From Caldicellulosiruptor hydrothermalis 108 (GTDB lineage Bacteria; Bacillota; Thermoanaerobacteria; Caldicellulosiruptorales; Caldicellulosiruptoraceae): DNA of 64,000 nucleotides. Below the pieces are notes generated by a model. The model made no database searches, had not been told where the DNA came from, and saw nothing but the letters and a program-made list of their open reading frames with translations. This document shows, in pieces, positions 54,096-63,257 of the stretch (position 1 is the first letter of the stretch; each line of letters opens with the position of its first letter). The translations under genes were made by a program, and so were the position numbers. The DNA is taken from contig NC_014652.1 of assembly GCF_000166355.1 (NCBI RefSeq), positions 1,710,928-1,774,927 of the forward strand, in the 5' to 3' direction.

Positions 54096-54299
54096 TCAGT
54101 AAAGATTGAAAACTGATTTAACAGTATCAAAAAACCTTCTTATGAGGTCAATTATAAGAAAAAGTACAATTATAACTCCTACAAGGGTTGTCATCATGGC
54201 AAGTTCTTCCTTTTCAGCTTTTATAAGCACCTGATTTACAAGGTACAGGATTATACCTATTACTGCTATCTTGAAAATCAAATCTATTCCATTCATCAA
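54096..54299 (-). CDS. spoIIIAC: Stage III sporulation protein AC
   Basis: A 67-residue membrane protein with two segments (LIFKIAVIGIILYLVNQVLI and MMTTLVGVIIVLFLIIDLI), close to the highly conserved SpoIIIAC family. It lies 19 bases after spoIIIAB. Confidence 0.9.
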   Translation of the reverse strand: MMNGIDLIFKIAVIGIILYLVNQVLIKAEKEELAMMTTLVGVIIVLFLIIDLIRRFFDTVKSVFNLY

Positions 54300-54318
54300 T
54301 TCTTACACCTCAACCCAC

Positions 54319-54804
54319 TTATAGAAGTAATATGCAGATAGACACTCCACAAAAAATCCCAAGTACAGCAAACATTTTGCTATTTTTTTTGTACTTAAGC
54401 TTGTAAATATCGTAGTATTCTCTAAGTTCTCTAATTCCTTCATCCAAAACCTTTTCTATCTCGCTTATAGAATAAAAAGCTATGACATTAAAAAGACTTA
54501 TAAGAAGGCTATGAAGATTCTCATTAAGTTGATAAATATTTTTAACATCACTTTGGTTTTTCCCTATGGATAAAAAGTAGTATTCAATTACTTGATTAAA
54601 TTTACTTTCCTCTTTGAGCTTGAAATTTTCCAAAATCTCGGCAAACGTCAGACGTGCTGCAATTACATTTGCTTTTGCATATGTAAAAAACACTATCATA
54701 TGGTTTACAATCTTTACCTGCTGCCACAACTTCAAGGTTTGATAGTACCCAATCATGCAAGATGAAAAAATAATCAAAACCGAACCAATTACCTTAATCA
54801 CCAT
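54319..54804 (-). CDS. spoIIIAB: Stage III sporulation protein AB
   Basis: A 161-residue protein with an N-terminal membrane segment (VIGSVLIIFSSCMIGYY) and C-terminal segment (FAVLGIFCGVSICILLL). I start at ATG 54804, whose GAAGAGAG lies upstream inside spoIIIAA, rather than the frame start at 54837. It overlaps the end of spoIIIAA by 11 bp. Confidence 0.88.
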   Translation of the reverse strand: MVIKVIGSVLIIFSSCMIGYYQTLKLWQQVKIVNHMIVFFTYAKANVIAARLTFAEILENFKLKEESKFNQVIEYYFLSIGKNQSDVKNIYQLNENLHSLLISLFNVIAFYSISEIEKVLDEGIRELREYYDIYKLKYKKNSKMFAVLGIFCGVSICILLL

Positions 54805-55735
54805 TTCTCTCTTCACCCAATGACAGTATTTTTTCAATGGTCCCGGGACCGTTTCGAAAACTTAAGACAATCACCTTTTCAAAAACACCCTGATTGATTA
54901 TCTTTCTTGAAAACTCTCTCATATAGATGTCTTTTACCGATTCTGCGTGCATTGTAGCAATTATTTTCACACCCATCTTTGATGCTTCACAAACTGCCAA
55001 ATAATCAGAAGGCGACCCAAGCTCATCCATCGCAATTATCTGAGGATTTAAACTTCTCACAGCCATTAAAATCCCTCTTAGCTTATCCACTCCGTCCAAT
55101 ACAAAGGTTCTGATACCAATCTCCCTTCTGTCATTATCTACCGCGCAAATCTCAGACCTTTCATCAATTACCACCACTCTAAATCCTCTTCCTGCCAAAA
55201 TTCCTTCACCAGAGCTTAAGATTCTTATAATGTTCCTGAGAAGTGTAGTTTTCCCACAGCCAGGGGGGGAGATTATGAGAGTGTTATAGATACTATTAAG
55301 ATTTTCTTTTACTATATTTTTTAAGATTTTTTCGGGTTCTATTCTAACTGCTTTAGACACTCTTATATTAAGCCCACTGATTGAGCTGACAAAACCCTGT
55401 TTGCTTCCATTTTCAAAGGTGAATTTTCCGGCAACTCCAATTCTGTGCCCACCGTCAACTGTAAAATATCCCTGGAGTATGTTTTTTTCGTATGTAAACA
55501 GAGAGTTGTTTGTCAGCCTGCTTATACATTTGTTTAAAATCTCTTTTGTAATTATCAAACTGTCAAAGACATATTCCCTTTTACCAATGACAATTAGTGG
55601 ACAGTTCAAGTTTATTTTTATCTCACAAATTTCATGAAGGCTTTTTTCAAATGCCATTTTGATTGTATAAACAATCTCAGCAGGAAGTTTGCCAAGGAGT
55701 TTTTCAACTTCTGTATTTACACTTAAAGCTGCCAT
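54794..55735 (-). CDS. spoIIIAA: Stage III sporulation protein AA (secretion ATPase)
   Basis: A 313-residue GspE-like ATPase, and the first gene of the eight-gene spoIIIA operon. The P-loop ISPPGCGKTTLLRNI is near residue 156; the Walker B DERSEICAV and AMDELGSPSDYLAV follow. It powers the forespore channel in the mother cell. The upstream gap carries the YmdB terminator; no clear promoter for sigma-E was confirmed. Confidence 0.95.
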   Translation of the reverse strand: MAALSVNTEVEKLLGKLPAEIVYTIKMAFEKSLHEICEIKINLNCPLIVIGKREYVFDSLIITKEILNKCISRLTNNSLFTYEKNILQGYFTVDGGHRIGVAGKFTFENGSKQGFVSSISGLNIRVSKAVRIEPEKILKNIVKENLNSIYNTLIISPPGCGKTTLLRNIIRILSSGEGILAGRGFRVVVIDERSEICAVDNDRREIGIRTFVLDGVDKLRGILMAVRSLNPQIIAMDELGSPSDYLAVCEASKMGVKIIATMHAESVKDIYMREFSRKIINQGVFEKVIVLSFRNGPGTIEKILSLGEERNGD

Positions 55736-55803
55736 TAAGACCTCACATTCCTTTTTTCATTTGTTCTATATTAAATTATTATTATGTTACCTTGAAGATT
55801 ATG

Positions 55804-55846
55804 AGAAAAAAATAAGAGCTGCAAATTTTGATTACTTGCAGCTCTT
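55804..55846 (-). terminator. Rho-independent terminator of ymdB
   Basis: An 11-bp stem (AAGAGCTGCAA/TTGCAGCTCTT) with an 11-nt loop is followed on the minus strand by ATTTTTTT. It ends the ymdB transcript before spoIIIAA. Confidence 0.9.
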
Positions 55847-55869
55847 AAAAAGTGTGTACAAATCTTTAT

Positions 55870-56649
55870 TTACTCTTCCAGCGTAAAGTTTATCCTCTCA
55901 ATAGAAACTGCTTTTCCGCTGTTGTTGTCCACTTCAAACACAATTCCGTTGAACTGAGCTTTACCTTTGGCAACCTCAAATCTGACAGGAAGAAGGGTTG
56001 TGAATTTTTGAATTACAATATCCTTGTCGACACCCAAAACAGAGTCATACGGCCCTGTCATACCAATATCTGTTATATAAGCTGTACCGTTTGGAAGTAT
56101 TTTTTCATCTGCTGTTTGCACATGTGTGTGAGTCCCATATACGCAAGAAACACGACCATCAACATAAAATCCAAGGGCTATTTTTTCTGATGTGGCCTCT
56201 GCATGAAAATCAACAATGATTATTGGACATTCTATTTTTTTCAAAATCTCATCAATTTTCCTAAAAGGACAGTCCAAATTTTCCATAAATACTCTGCCAC
56301 ACAAGTTAATAACTGTAAATTTTACATTATTTTTTTCAAACACATTATATCCTCTGCCCGGAGTAGTACCCTCGGGATAATTTGCAGGTCTTATTATCCT
56401 GGTCTCATTTTCTATGAAAGAAAAAATCTCTTTATTTGCCCACACATGGTTTCCCATTGTCATAACATCAATTCCTATAGAAAAAAGCTCATCAGCAACC
56501 TTTTTGGTAAGTCCATTACCGCCCGCAGCATTCTCACAGTTAGCAATCACAACGTCTATCTTGTAGTTTTCCTTGAGTTTAGAGAGGGTGCTCTTTAGAA
56601 TGTTTCTCCCCGGTCTTCCAACAACGTCTCCTATAGCTAAAAATCTCAT
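55870..56649 (-). CDS. ymdB: YmdB-family metallophosphoesterase
   Basis: A 259-residue phosphodiesterase (family acts on 2',3'-cyclic nucleotides). The motifs are FLAIGDVVGRPGR, ANCENAAGGNG, MGNHVWANKE, DFHAEATSEK and GTHTHVQTAD, in order, with all the metal-binding residues. It lies behind rny, as in many Firmicutes, but a terminator separates the two here. Confidence 0.95.
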   Translation of the reverse strand: MRFLAIGDVVGRPGRNILKSTLSKLKENYKIDVVIANCENAAGGNGLTKKVADELFSIGIDVMTMGNHVWANKEIFSFIENETRIIRPANYPEGTTPGRGYNVFEKNNVKFTVINLCGRVFMENLDCPFRKIDEILKKIECPIIIVDFHAEATSEKIALGFYVDGRVSCVYGTHTHVQTADEKILPNGTAYITDIGMTGPYDSVLGVDKDIVIQKFTTLLPVRFEVAKGKAQFNGIVFEVDNNSGKAVSIERINFTLEE

Positions 56650-56684
56650 TCCATACCTCCAGATATTTTCCAGAATAAATTTAT

Positions 56685-56740
56685 AAAAAGCGTGTCTTGT
56701 TCAAAGCTTTTAAAAGCCATGAACAAAACACGCTTTTTTT
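56685..56740 (-). terminator. Rho-independent terminator of rny
   Basis: An inverted repeat of about 18 bp (AAAAGCGTGTCTTGTTCA at 56686-56703 against 56720-56737, one mismatch) is flanked by T-runs on both strands. It lies right after the rny stop, so ymdB must use another promoter or read-through. Confidence 0.8.
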
Positions 56741-56741
56741 C

Positions 56742-58307
56742 TCATTTTGCATATTCAACTGCTCGAACTTCTCTGATTACGTTTACCTTTATCTGACCTG
56801 GATAATCAAGTTCACTTTCAATTCTCTTTACTATCTCTCTTGCCATTATAACAATATCATCGTCACTCACATGGTCAGGCTTTACCATTATTCTTATCTC
56901 TCTTCCTGCCTGAATTGCATAAGCCTTTTCAACACCATCAAAAGAATTCGCAATCTCTTCAAGTTTCTGAAGTCTTTTGATATAAGACTCAAGAGATTCT
57001 CTTCGAGCTCCTGGTCGTGCCGCTGAAACAGAGTCAGCAGCCTGAATTAACACATTGTAAATTGACCTTGTTTCCATCTCACCGTGATGCCCACCAATCG
57101 CTTCAAGGACATCCGGGTTTGTCTCCTTGTATTTTTTAGCAAGCTCATAACCAATCAGGGCATGTGACCCTTCCATTTCATGGTCAACTGCTTTGCCAAT
57201 GTCATGAAGCAGACCTGCACGCTTTGCAACACTCTGGTCAAGACCGAGCTCTGCTGCCATGATACCTGCTATATTTGCTACCTCAATAGAATGTGCAAGA
57301 ACATTTTGACCATAGCTTGTTCTGTACTTAAGTTTTCCTATGAGCTTAATGAGTTCTGGATGCAAGTTGTGAATCCCAAGCTCAAATACAACCCTTTCTC
57401 CTTCTTCTCGAATCTTATTCTCAACCTCTCGTTTTGCTTTTTCGTACATTTCTTCAATTCGCGCAGGATGTATTCGCCCATCTAAAATGAGCTTTTCTAA
57501 CGTGAGTTTTGCTATCTCACGCCTTATCGGGTCAAACCCTGATAATATTACTGCCTCGGGTGTGTCGTCAATTATAAGGTCAATTCCTGTAACAGTCTCA
57601 AATGTCTTTATGTTTCTTCCTTCTCTACCTATGATTCTACCTTTCATTTCGTCATTTGGCAGTGTAACAACAGATACAGTGTTTTCTGCAACATAGTCTG
57701 ACGAATAGCGCTGGATAGCAGTAGCAATAATTTCTCTGGCTTTTTTGTCAGCCTCTTCTTTTGCTTGCTGTTCAAGCTCTTTTATCATGAGTGCAACATC
57801 ATGTTTGACATCCTGCTCAACACTCTTGAGTATAATTTGTTTTGCTTCTTCCTGAGTGAGCCCAGAAATTCTTTGCAGCTCTTCCTGCTCTTTTTGTTTT
57901 AAAAGTTCAATCTCCTCTTGAAGTTTTTGAATATCTTTCAGCTTCTGATTGAGCTGCTCTTCTTTTTCTTCTACAGAAGCCATCTTTTTGTCAAGCATCT
58001 CTTCTTTTTGGATAAGTCTTCTTTCGAACCTCTGGAGCTCTGCTCTTCGTTCTCTTACCTCTCTGTCAAATTCGCTCCTTGCTCTGTGTATCTCTTCTTT
58101 TGCAAGGAGTGTTGCCTCCTTTTTGTATGCCTCGGCCTGTTTTTTGGCCTCCTCAACAATTCTTTGGGCTTCTTGTTCAGCACTTTTTATGGTCTTTTCT
58201 GCAATCTTCTTTCTATATAAATAGCCCAAGAAAAAGGCAACCATTGATGCTACCAAAACAATTGCTCCAATAATTACAAACTTCAATGTCTCACTAATCT
58301 TTTGCAC
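56742..58307 (-). CDS. rny: Ribonuclease Y
   Basis: A membrane-anchored endoribonuclease that starts mRNA decay. The N-terminal membrane segment ([20 protein letters not shown]) is followed by a long coiled coil to about 205. The KH domain is [19 protein letters not shown] and the HD domain is [12 protein letters not shown]. The first open start is GTG 58307, but GGAGG overlaps it. ATT 58298 lies 8 nt from that site and may be the true start. At 521 residues (518 from ATT) it is the usual size. Confidence 0.96.
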   Translation of the reverse strand: MQKISETLKFVIIGAIVLVASMVAFFLGYLYRKKIAEKTIKSAEQEAQRIVEEAKKQAEAYKKEATLLAKEEIHRARSEFDREVRERRAELQRFERRLIQKEEMLDKKMASVEEKEEQLNQKLKDIQKLQEEIELLKQKEQEELQRISGLTQEEAKQIILKSVEQDVKHDVALMIKELEQQAKEEADKKAREIIATAIQRYSSDYVAENTVSVVTLPNDEMKGRIIGREGRNIKTFETVTGIDLIIDDTPEAVILSGFDPIRREIAKLTLEKLILDGRIHPARIEEMYEKAKREVENKIREEGERVVFELGIHNLHPELIKLIGKLKYRTSYGQNVLAHSIEVANIAGIMAAELGLDQSVAKRAGLLHDIGKAVDHEMEGSHALIGYELAKKYKETNPDVLEAIGGHHGEMETRSIYNVLIQAADSVSAARPGARRESLESYIKRLQKLEEIANSFDGVEKAYAIQAGREIRIMVKPDHVSDDDIVIMAREIVKRIESELDYPGQIKVNVIREVRAVEYAK

Positions 58308-58361
58308 CTCCTTTGTGTTGAATAAGTTAAAATTAAATTATAAAAAAACTGCTTCAATTAA

Positions 58362-58390
58362 ATTTTATTACTTTTTGCATACAGTGTCAA
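58362..58390 (-). promoter_or_regulatory. Promoter of rny
   Basis: On the minus strand TTGACA (58390-58385) and TAAAAT (58367-58362) are 17 bases apart, between recX and rny. The -35 is perfect. The transcript would begin about 50 nt before the rny start. Confidence 0.8.
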
Positions 58391-58403
58391 CAATGGCGTC
58401 TTC

Positions 58404-59006
58404 TCAATAATCTAAGAATTCTCTAATTTTTTCAACCACTGTATTGTAGTCATATCCTCTTGCCACAAACCACTTAATAACCTTTAAAATCTCTTTGCTA
58501 TCCTCTTTACTTACTCTCCTTAACTTCTTTTGCAAAAGCTTTACAAGAATTTCTTTATCATTTTCAGACTTTAAATTTAGCTTTGAAATTGTGGATGATT
58601 TGAACCCATTTTTCCGCAAAAGCTGTAATATCTCAAAGCTTGACTTTTTCTTTTGATACTTATTTACAAGCCTTTTTGCAGCTTCCAGCTCATCAATGTA
58701 TCCGCTATTAACAAAATAAGCTACCGCTTTCAAAGCAGTAGCCGAATCATACCCGCGGGAAAGCAAATACTTGTAATACCCATATTCAGATTTGAGAGGA
58801 TATTTTTGAATGTACCCTACAAGCATCTTTTTAGCACTTTTGAGACTGCTCTCAAATAAAACCTCTTCCAATTCTTTTTGATCTATCTCATCTTTTGCAT
58901 ACAATCTTTTTTCAAGATAGACCTCTCTGTCAATCTCAACTTCTTTGCCATCGTCAAAAACAAGCAAAGCTCTGTTCCCAACTATCTTTTTATCCAATAT
59001 CCTCAT
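58404..59006 (-). CDS. recX: Regulatory protein RecX
   Basis: A 200-residue RecA modulator. The three-helix repeats are visible ([60 protein letters not shown]). It follows recA with the ends overlapping by 17 bp, so it is cotranscribed. ATG 59006 is chosen over GTG 59018; a weak GGTGA lies before it. Confidence 0.9.
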   Translation of the reverse strand: MRILDKKIVGNRALLVFDDGKEVEIDREVYLEKRLYAKDEIDQKELEEVLFESSLKSAKKMLVGYIQKYPLKSEYGYYKYLLSRGYDSATALKAVAYFVNSGYIDELEAAKRLVNKYQKKKSSFEILQLLRKNGFKSSTISKLNLKSENDKEILVKLLQKKLRRVSKEDSKEILKVIKWFVARGYDYNTVVEKIREFLDY

Positions 59007-60060
59007 TAATTTCACCACTCAACAGCAAATCCTCATCAGAAATCTCTGCTGTTGTCTTTATTTTCTCAAATGCAAGGTTTGCATTCTGCCTTATCTTTTC
59101 AATTATCTCCTGCATTATATCAGGATTTTCTTTCAAAAACTGTTTTGCGTTTTCTCTGCCCTGCCCAATCTTCTGACCGTTGTAGGTATACCACGCCCCA
59201 CTCTTTTGAATAACATCGATGTTAACTGCAACATCTAAAACATTTCCTTCTTTTGAGATTCCTTCTCCATAAATCAAATCAAACTCAGCCTCTTTAAACG
59301 GTGGCGCAACTTTATTCTTCACAACCTTAACCTTTACCTTGCTGCCTATCGGTTGGCCTTGAGACTTGATAATCTCACCTTTTCTAACTTCTAATCTGAC
59401 AGATGCATAGAACTTAAGCGCTCTACCACCTGGTGTTGTCTCAGGATTGCCAAACATTACCCCAACCTTTTCACGAAGCTGGTTTATAAATATGACTGTG
59501 GTCTTTGTCTTGCTTGTAATACCGGCAAGCTTTCTGAGCGCCTGTGACATGAGCCTTGCCTGAAGCCCAACATGCGCTTCTCCCATCTCACCATCAATCT
59601 CTGCCTGAGGCACAAGCGCTGCAACAGAGTCAATTACAATAACATCTATTGCATTACTTCTAACAAGCGCCTCCACAATCTCCAAAGCCTGCTCTCCGCT
59701 GTCTGGCTGAGACACAATAAGATTGTTTATGTCAACACCAAGTTTTTTAGCATAAAATGGGTCAAGCGCATGCTCAGCGTCAATAAATGCTGCCTCACCA
59801 CCCATTTTCTGTGCCTCTGCAATTATATGAAGCGCAATAGTGGTCTTACCAGATGACTCTGCACCATAAATCTCTACAATCCTGCCTCGCGGAACTCCTC
59901 CAACGCCAAGCGCAATGTCCAACGAGAGCGCACCTGTAGGTATAACATCAATATTTTCTTTTGCCATCTCGCCAAGCTTCATTATAGCGCCTTTCCCGTA
60001 AGCCTTCTCAATTTCCATAATAACCTTGTCTAAAGCTTTTTTCTTATCTAAGTTTTCCAT
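58990..60060 (-). CDS. recA: Recombinase RecA
   Basis: The strand-exchange ATPase (356 residues). The P-loop is [14 protein letters not shown] (near 66). The segment [20 protein letters not shown] includes the L2 loop, with FINQ before it. The C-terminal tail is acidic. It is preceded by a promoter that overlaps a LexA-type box, so it belongs to the SOS response. Confidence 0.98.
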   Translation of the reverse strand: MENLDKKKALDKVIMEIEKAYGKGAIMKLGEMAKENIDVIPTGALSLDIALGVGGVPRGRIVEIYGAESSGKTTIALHIIAEAQKMGGEAAFIDAEHALDPFYAKKLGVDINNLIVSQPDSGEQALEIVEALVRSNAIDVIVIDSVAALVPQAEIDGEMGEAHVGLQARLMSQALRKLAGITSKTKTTVIFINQLREKVGVMFGNPETTPGGRALKFYASVRLEVRKGEIIKSQGQPIGSKVKVKVVKNKVAPPFKEAEFDLIYGEGISKEGNVLDVAVNIDVIQKSGAWYTYNGQKIGQGRENAKQFLKENPDIMQEIIEKIRQNANLAFEKIKTTAEISDEDLLLSGEINEDIG

Positions 60061-60078
60061 TTTTAACCCCCATCTTTT

Positions 60079-60126
60079 CGAACATATGTTTAGAATTATT
60101 ATATACTTTTGCTTCTAATTTTTCAA
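60079..60126 (-). promoter_or_regulatory. recA promoter with LexA (SOS) box
   Basis: On the minus strand TTGAAA (60126-60121) and TATAAT (60103-60098) are 17 bases apart. Just downstream, the other strand reads CGAACATATGTTTA (60079-60092), a close match to the Gram-positive LexA/DinR box CGAACnnnnGTTCG. The box covers the likely start of transcription, which fits repression. Confidence 0.85.
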
Positions 60127-61358
60127 TAATCAATTATCTTTTTTCTCAAAATGTTGAGGGCAGCCTTTGAAGTCATCTCTTTTATCCTTAATCTGTCACC
60201 TGAAAACCTGAATTCAAAACTCTCAACATTATCTTTTGTTGCAATACCAATATATACAAGCCCTACAGGTTTTGTTTCACTTCCACCGCCTGGCCCTGCA
60301 ATTCCTGTCACAGACAAAGCAATGTGGGCAAGCGAATTTGAAAGTGCTCCCTGTGCCATATACCTTGCTGTCTGATGGCTAACTGCCCCGTGCTCTTTCA
60401 ACACTTGCTCTGGAACACCAAGCAGTTTCATCTTGGCCTCATTTGAATATACTATAAACCCTCTGTCAAATACTTCGGATGCGCCTGGCACATTGGTAAG
60501 CTTGTTACAGATAAGCCCTCCCGTGCACGACTCGGCAACGCTAACCTTTAACTTCTTTTCTGTAAGCAAGCCTATCACAACTTCTTCCAGCAGCTGTCTG
60601 TCAACACCATAAATATACTCTCCTAAACGCTCTCTTATCTTGTCTTCCATTGATTGAAGAAGTGATTTTGCACTGTCTTCACTCTCTTTTTTTGTTGTAA
60701 TTCTCAGCTCAACTTCAAACGGCTTTGCATAAAGAGCCATCGTTGGGTCTGTCTGAGAGAGGATTAAATCCTTCAGAGCCTCTTCAATAGAAGACTCACC
60801 TATTCCAATAAACTTTAACACTCTTGAGTAAATCTTTTGTTTTGAAAACTTCTCTAAATAAGGCAAGACTTCTTCTTCAAACATCGGCTGCATCTCAAAA
60901 GGAGGTCCAGGAAGCAAAATTGCAATCTTGCCGTCTTTTTCAATGATAAGTCCAGGTGCTGTACCATTTTTGTTGTGAAGAACTTTTGCACCTTCGGGAA
61001 CATATGCCTGTTTTTTGTTAATCTGAGGCATCTTTACCTGCCTGCGTTCAAAAAAACTTTCAATTCTTCTTAATATATCTTCATCCAGCACAAGGGTCAA
61101 ACCAAAATAATCTGCTACTGCTTCTTTTGTAATGTCATCAGATGTTGGACCAAGCCCTCCTGTAAAAATCAATATGTCAGACCTTTTTGTGGCTATATCA
61201 ATTGCCATTTTGAGCCTTTCCATATTATCCCCAACAGTTGTCTGAAAATAAAGGTCAATACCAAGCTCGGCCAATTTTTGAGCAAGATATTGACTATTTG
61301 TGTTCAAAATCTGACCAAGCAACAGTTCTGTACCCACACAGATTATTTCAGCCACCAT
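60123..61358 (-). CDS. cinA: CinA-family competence/damage-inducible protein
   Basis: A 411-residue protein. The N-terminal MoCF-like domain (VGTELLLGQILNTNSQYLA, TGGLGPTSDDIT) acts as a pyrophosphatase in relatives. The C-terminal NMN-deamidase-like domain has SVAESCTGGLICN and VTGIAGPGGG. I start at ATG 61358 (MVAEIICVGT), after GTGAGG; the longer frame begins inside that site. It lies upstream of recA, a common order. Confidence 0.94.
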   Translation of the reverse strand: MVAEIICVGTELLLGQILNTNSQYLAQKLAELGIDLYFQTTVGDNMERLKMAIDIATKRSDILIFTGGLGPTSDDITKEAVADYFGLTLVLDEDILRRIESFFERRQVKMPQINKKQAYVPEGAKVLHNKNGTAPGLIIEKDGKIAILLPGPPFEMQPMFEEEVLPYLEKFSKQKIYSRVLKFIGIGESSIEEALKDLILSQTDPTMALYAKPFEVELRITTKKESEDSAKSLLQSMEDKIRERLGEYIYGVDRQLLEEVVIGLLTEKKLKVSVAESCTGGLICNKLTNVPGASEVFDRGFIVYSNEAKMKLLGVPEQVLKEHGAVSHQTARYMAQGALSNSLAHIALSVTGIAGPGGGSETKPVGLVYIGIATKDNVESFEFRFSGDRLRIKEMTSKAALNILRKKIIDY

Positions 61359-61369
61359 AAATTTTCGCC

Positions 61370-61918
61370 TCACTTTTTTGTAAAATCTATCACTTTCCAG
61401 TTTGCTTTTATATAATCAAAACCTGAATAAATTGTAAGTATTACTGCCACGTACAACATTATCTTATCAAGAGGAAACCCCAGAAGAACAAAAGGATAGT
61501 TGTCAAGCAAAAGAAGCACAACTGCCACAATCTGGCTTATTGTTTTCAGTTTTCCCCACACATTTGCAGAAATAACTACACCTTCAGCCGCTGCAACCAT
61601 CCTAAGGCCAGTTACCACAAATTCTCTTCCAATTATAATCATGGCAACCCAAGACGAAATTTTTCGCAGCTCCACTAAACACACAAGTGCTGCGGTTATC
61701 AACAACTTGTCTGCAAGAGGGTCCAAGAATTTACCAAAATTTGTTACAATTTTTCTTGACCTTGCAATATATCCATCTAAGCTATCAGTAATTGCAGCAA
61801 CTATAAATACAGCCGCTGCTACCACCTTTGAATATGGAATACTACTGTAAAGCAAGAAGAACATAAATGCAGGTATCAACAATATTCTCACAGTTGTTAA
61901 AATATTGGCGATATTCAT
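61370..61918 (-). CDS. pgsA: CDP-diacylglycerol-glycerol-3-phosphate phosphatidyltransferase
   Basis: Makes phosphatidylglycerol phosphate (182 residues). The CDP-alcohol motif is visible as DSLDGYIARSRKIVTNFGKF and then LDPLADK (DG..AR........G...D...D), followed by membrane segments. I start at ATG 61918, whose first base is the last base of the rimO stop (TGATG); the ribosome-binding AGGAGAG is 8 nt upstream. Confidence 0.95.
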   Translation of the reverse strand: MNIANILTTVRILLIPAFMFFLLYSSIPYSKVVAAAVFIVAAITDSLDGYIARSRKIVTNFGKFLDPLADKLLITAALVCLVELRKISSWVAMIIIGREFVVTGLRMVAAAEGVVISANVWGKLKTISQIVAVVLLLLDNYPFVLLGFPLDKIMLYVAVILTIYSGFDYIKANWKVIDFTKK

Positions 61919-63240
61919 CAAATTATCTCTCCTACCAAATCATACTCAAACGCATCAAGTATCTTTACCTTGACAAACTTGCCAGCTGTCAGTTTCTTTT
62001 GAGAAAACACCAAAACTTTTCCGTCAACTTCTGGTGCTTCAAACTGGCTCCTTCCAATATAAAAGTTGTTTTTATCTTTTGCCTCTATAACAACTTCGTA
62101 TTCTCTGCCAACTCGCTTTTTGTTCTGCCTTTTAGAAATTTTTCTCTGAATATTCAAAACCTTTTCATATCTTCTTTGTTTCACCTCATCGTCAACCTGA
62201 GGAAGCTGCGAAGCAAGCGTCCCTTCCTCTTGAGAATACATAAAAGCACCAAGCCTGTCAAACTCAGCCCACTTTAAAAAGCTGCAGAGCTCTTCAAACT
62301 CCTCATCAGTTTCTGTAGGGAACCCAACCAAAACTGTTGTTCTTATAATAACCTCATCAAAGCTTCTTCTTATCTTCTCTATCAGCCTTTTTATACCTTC
62401 TTTTGTTGTTTTTCTGTTCATGAGTTTTAATATTCTATCATTTATATGCTGAATTGGAATGTCAAAATAGTTAACTATTTTAGAAGAAGATTTTACCACC
62501 TCAATAAGATTTTCATCCACATCCTCAGGGTAAGAGTACAAAAATCTTATCCACTTGATTTTTTCAATCTTTTCAAGCTCTTCAAGCAAAGCATGTAACA
62601 TCTTTTTGCCATATAGGTCTGTGCCATACTTTGTAGTATCCTGAGCTGTGAGGACAATTTCCTGGTATCCTTTTTCTGCTAATTCTTTTGCTTCCTTTAC
62701 TATATCTTCAATGGGTCTGCTTGTATACTTGCCTCTAATAAGTGGTATGGAGCAATAAGAGCATCTGTTGTTGCACCCTTCTGCTATCTTTATGTAGGCA
62801 TAGTAACTGGGTGTAGCAATCACTCTTGGCATTGAACTGTAGTATACAAACGAAGAAGTATCATCGAACACTTTTATCTTCTGCTTACCTTCATACAAAT
62901 CTTTTATTACCTCAGGCAGTTTTAACATTTCTTTCACGCCAAGTATTGCATCAACCTCTGGCATCTGCTCTAATATCTCATCTTTATACCTCTGTGTCAA
63001 ACACCCTGTCACTATCAAAAATTTGCATTTTTTGTTCTTATATTCAGCCATATCTAATATGGTATCTATGGATTCCTGTTTTGCATCGTTTATAAAACCA
63101 CATGTGTTTACAACAATTACATCAGCATCCTCTGCATGTGAGGTTATCTCAAACCCTGCTTTGACACATGCGCCCATCATTATTTCACTGTCAACAAGGT
63201 TTTTGTTGCACCCCAGTGAGACAAATCCAACCTTTATCAA
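61918..63240 (-). CDS. rimO: Ribosomal protein S12 methylthiotransferase
   Basis: A radical-SAM enzyme (440 residues) that methylthiolates an Asp in S12. The N-terminal UPF0004 domain has GCNKNLVDSEIMMG with conserved Cys, then NTCGFINDAKQESIDTI. The SAM cluster is CNNRCSYCSIPLIRGK (near 150). The TRAM domain at the end (GREYEVVIEAKD) binds substrate. It is flanked by pgsA and folD. Confidence 0.96.
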   Translation of the reverse strand: MIKVGFVSLGCNKNLVDSEIMMGACVKAGFEITSHAEDADVIVVNTCGFINDAKQESIDTILDMAEYKNKKCKFLIVTGCLTQRYKDEILEQMPEVDAILGVKEMLKLPEVIKDLYEGKQKIKVFDDTSSFVYYSSMPRVIATPSYYAYIKIAEGCNNRCSYCSIPLIRGKYTSRPIEDIVKEAKELAEKGYQEIVLTAQDTTKYGTDLYGKKMLHALLEELEKIEKIKWIRFLYSYPEDVDENLIEVVKSSSKIVNYFDIPIQHINDRILKLMNRKTTKEGIKRLIEKIRRSFDEVIIRTTVLVGFPTETDEEFEELCSFLKWAEFDRLGAFMYSQEEGTLASQLPQVDDEVKQRRYEKVLNIQRKISKRQNKKRVGREYEVVIEAKDKNNFYIGRSQFEAPEVDGKVLVFSQKKLTAGKFVKVKILDAFEYDLVGEII

Positions 63241-63257
63241 TTCTTGGCACTCCTTTT

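Noticed and set aside
55736-55803. Sigma-E promoter before spoIIIAA (CATAATAA with an upstream CTCATAAT)
   Set aside because: The spacing and match are not good enough to call; left out of the features.
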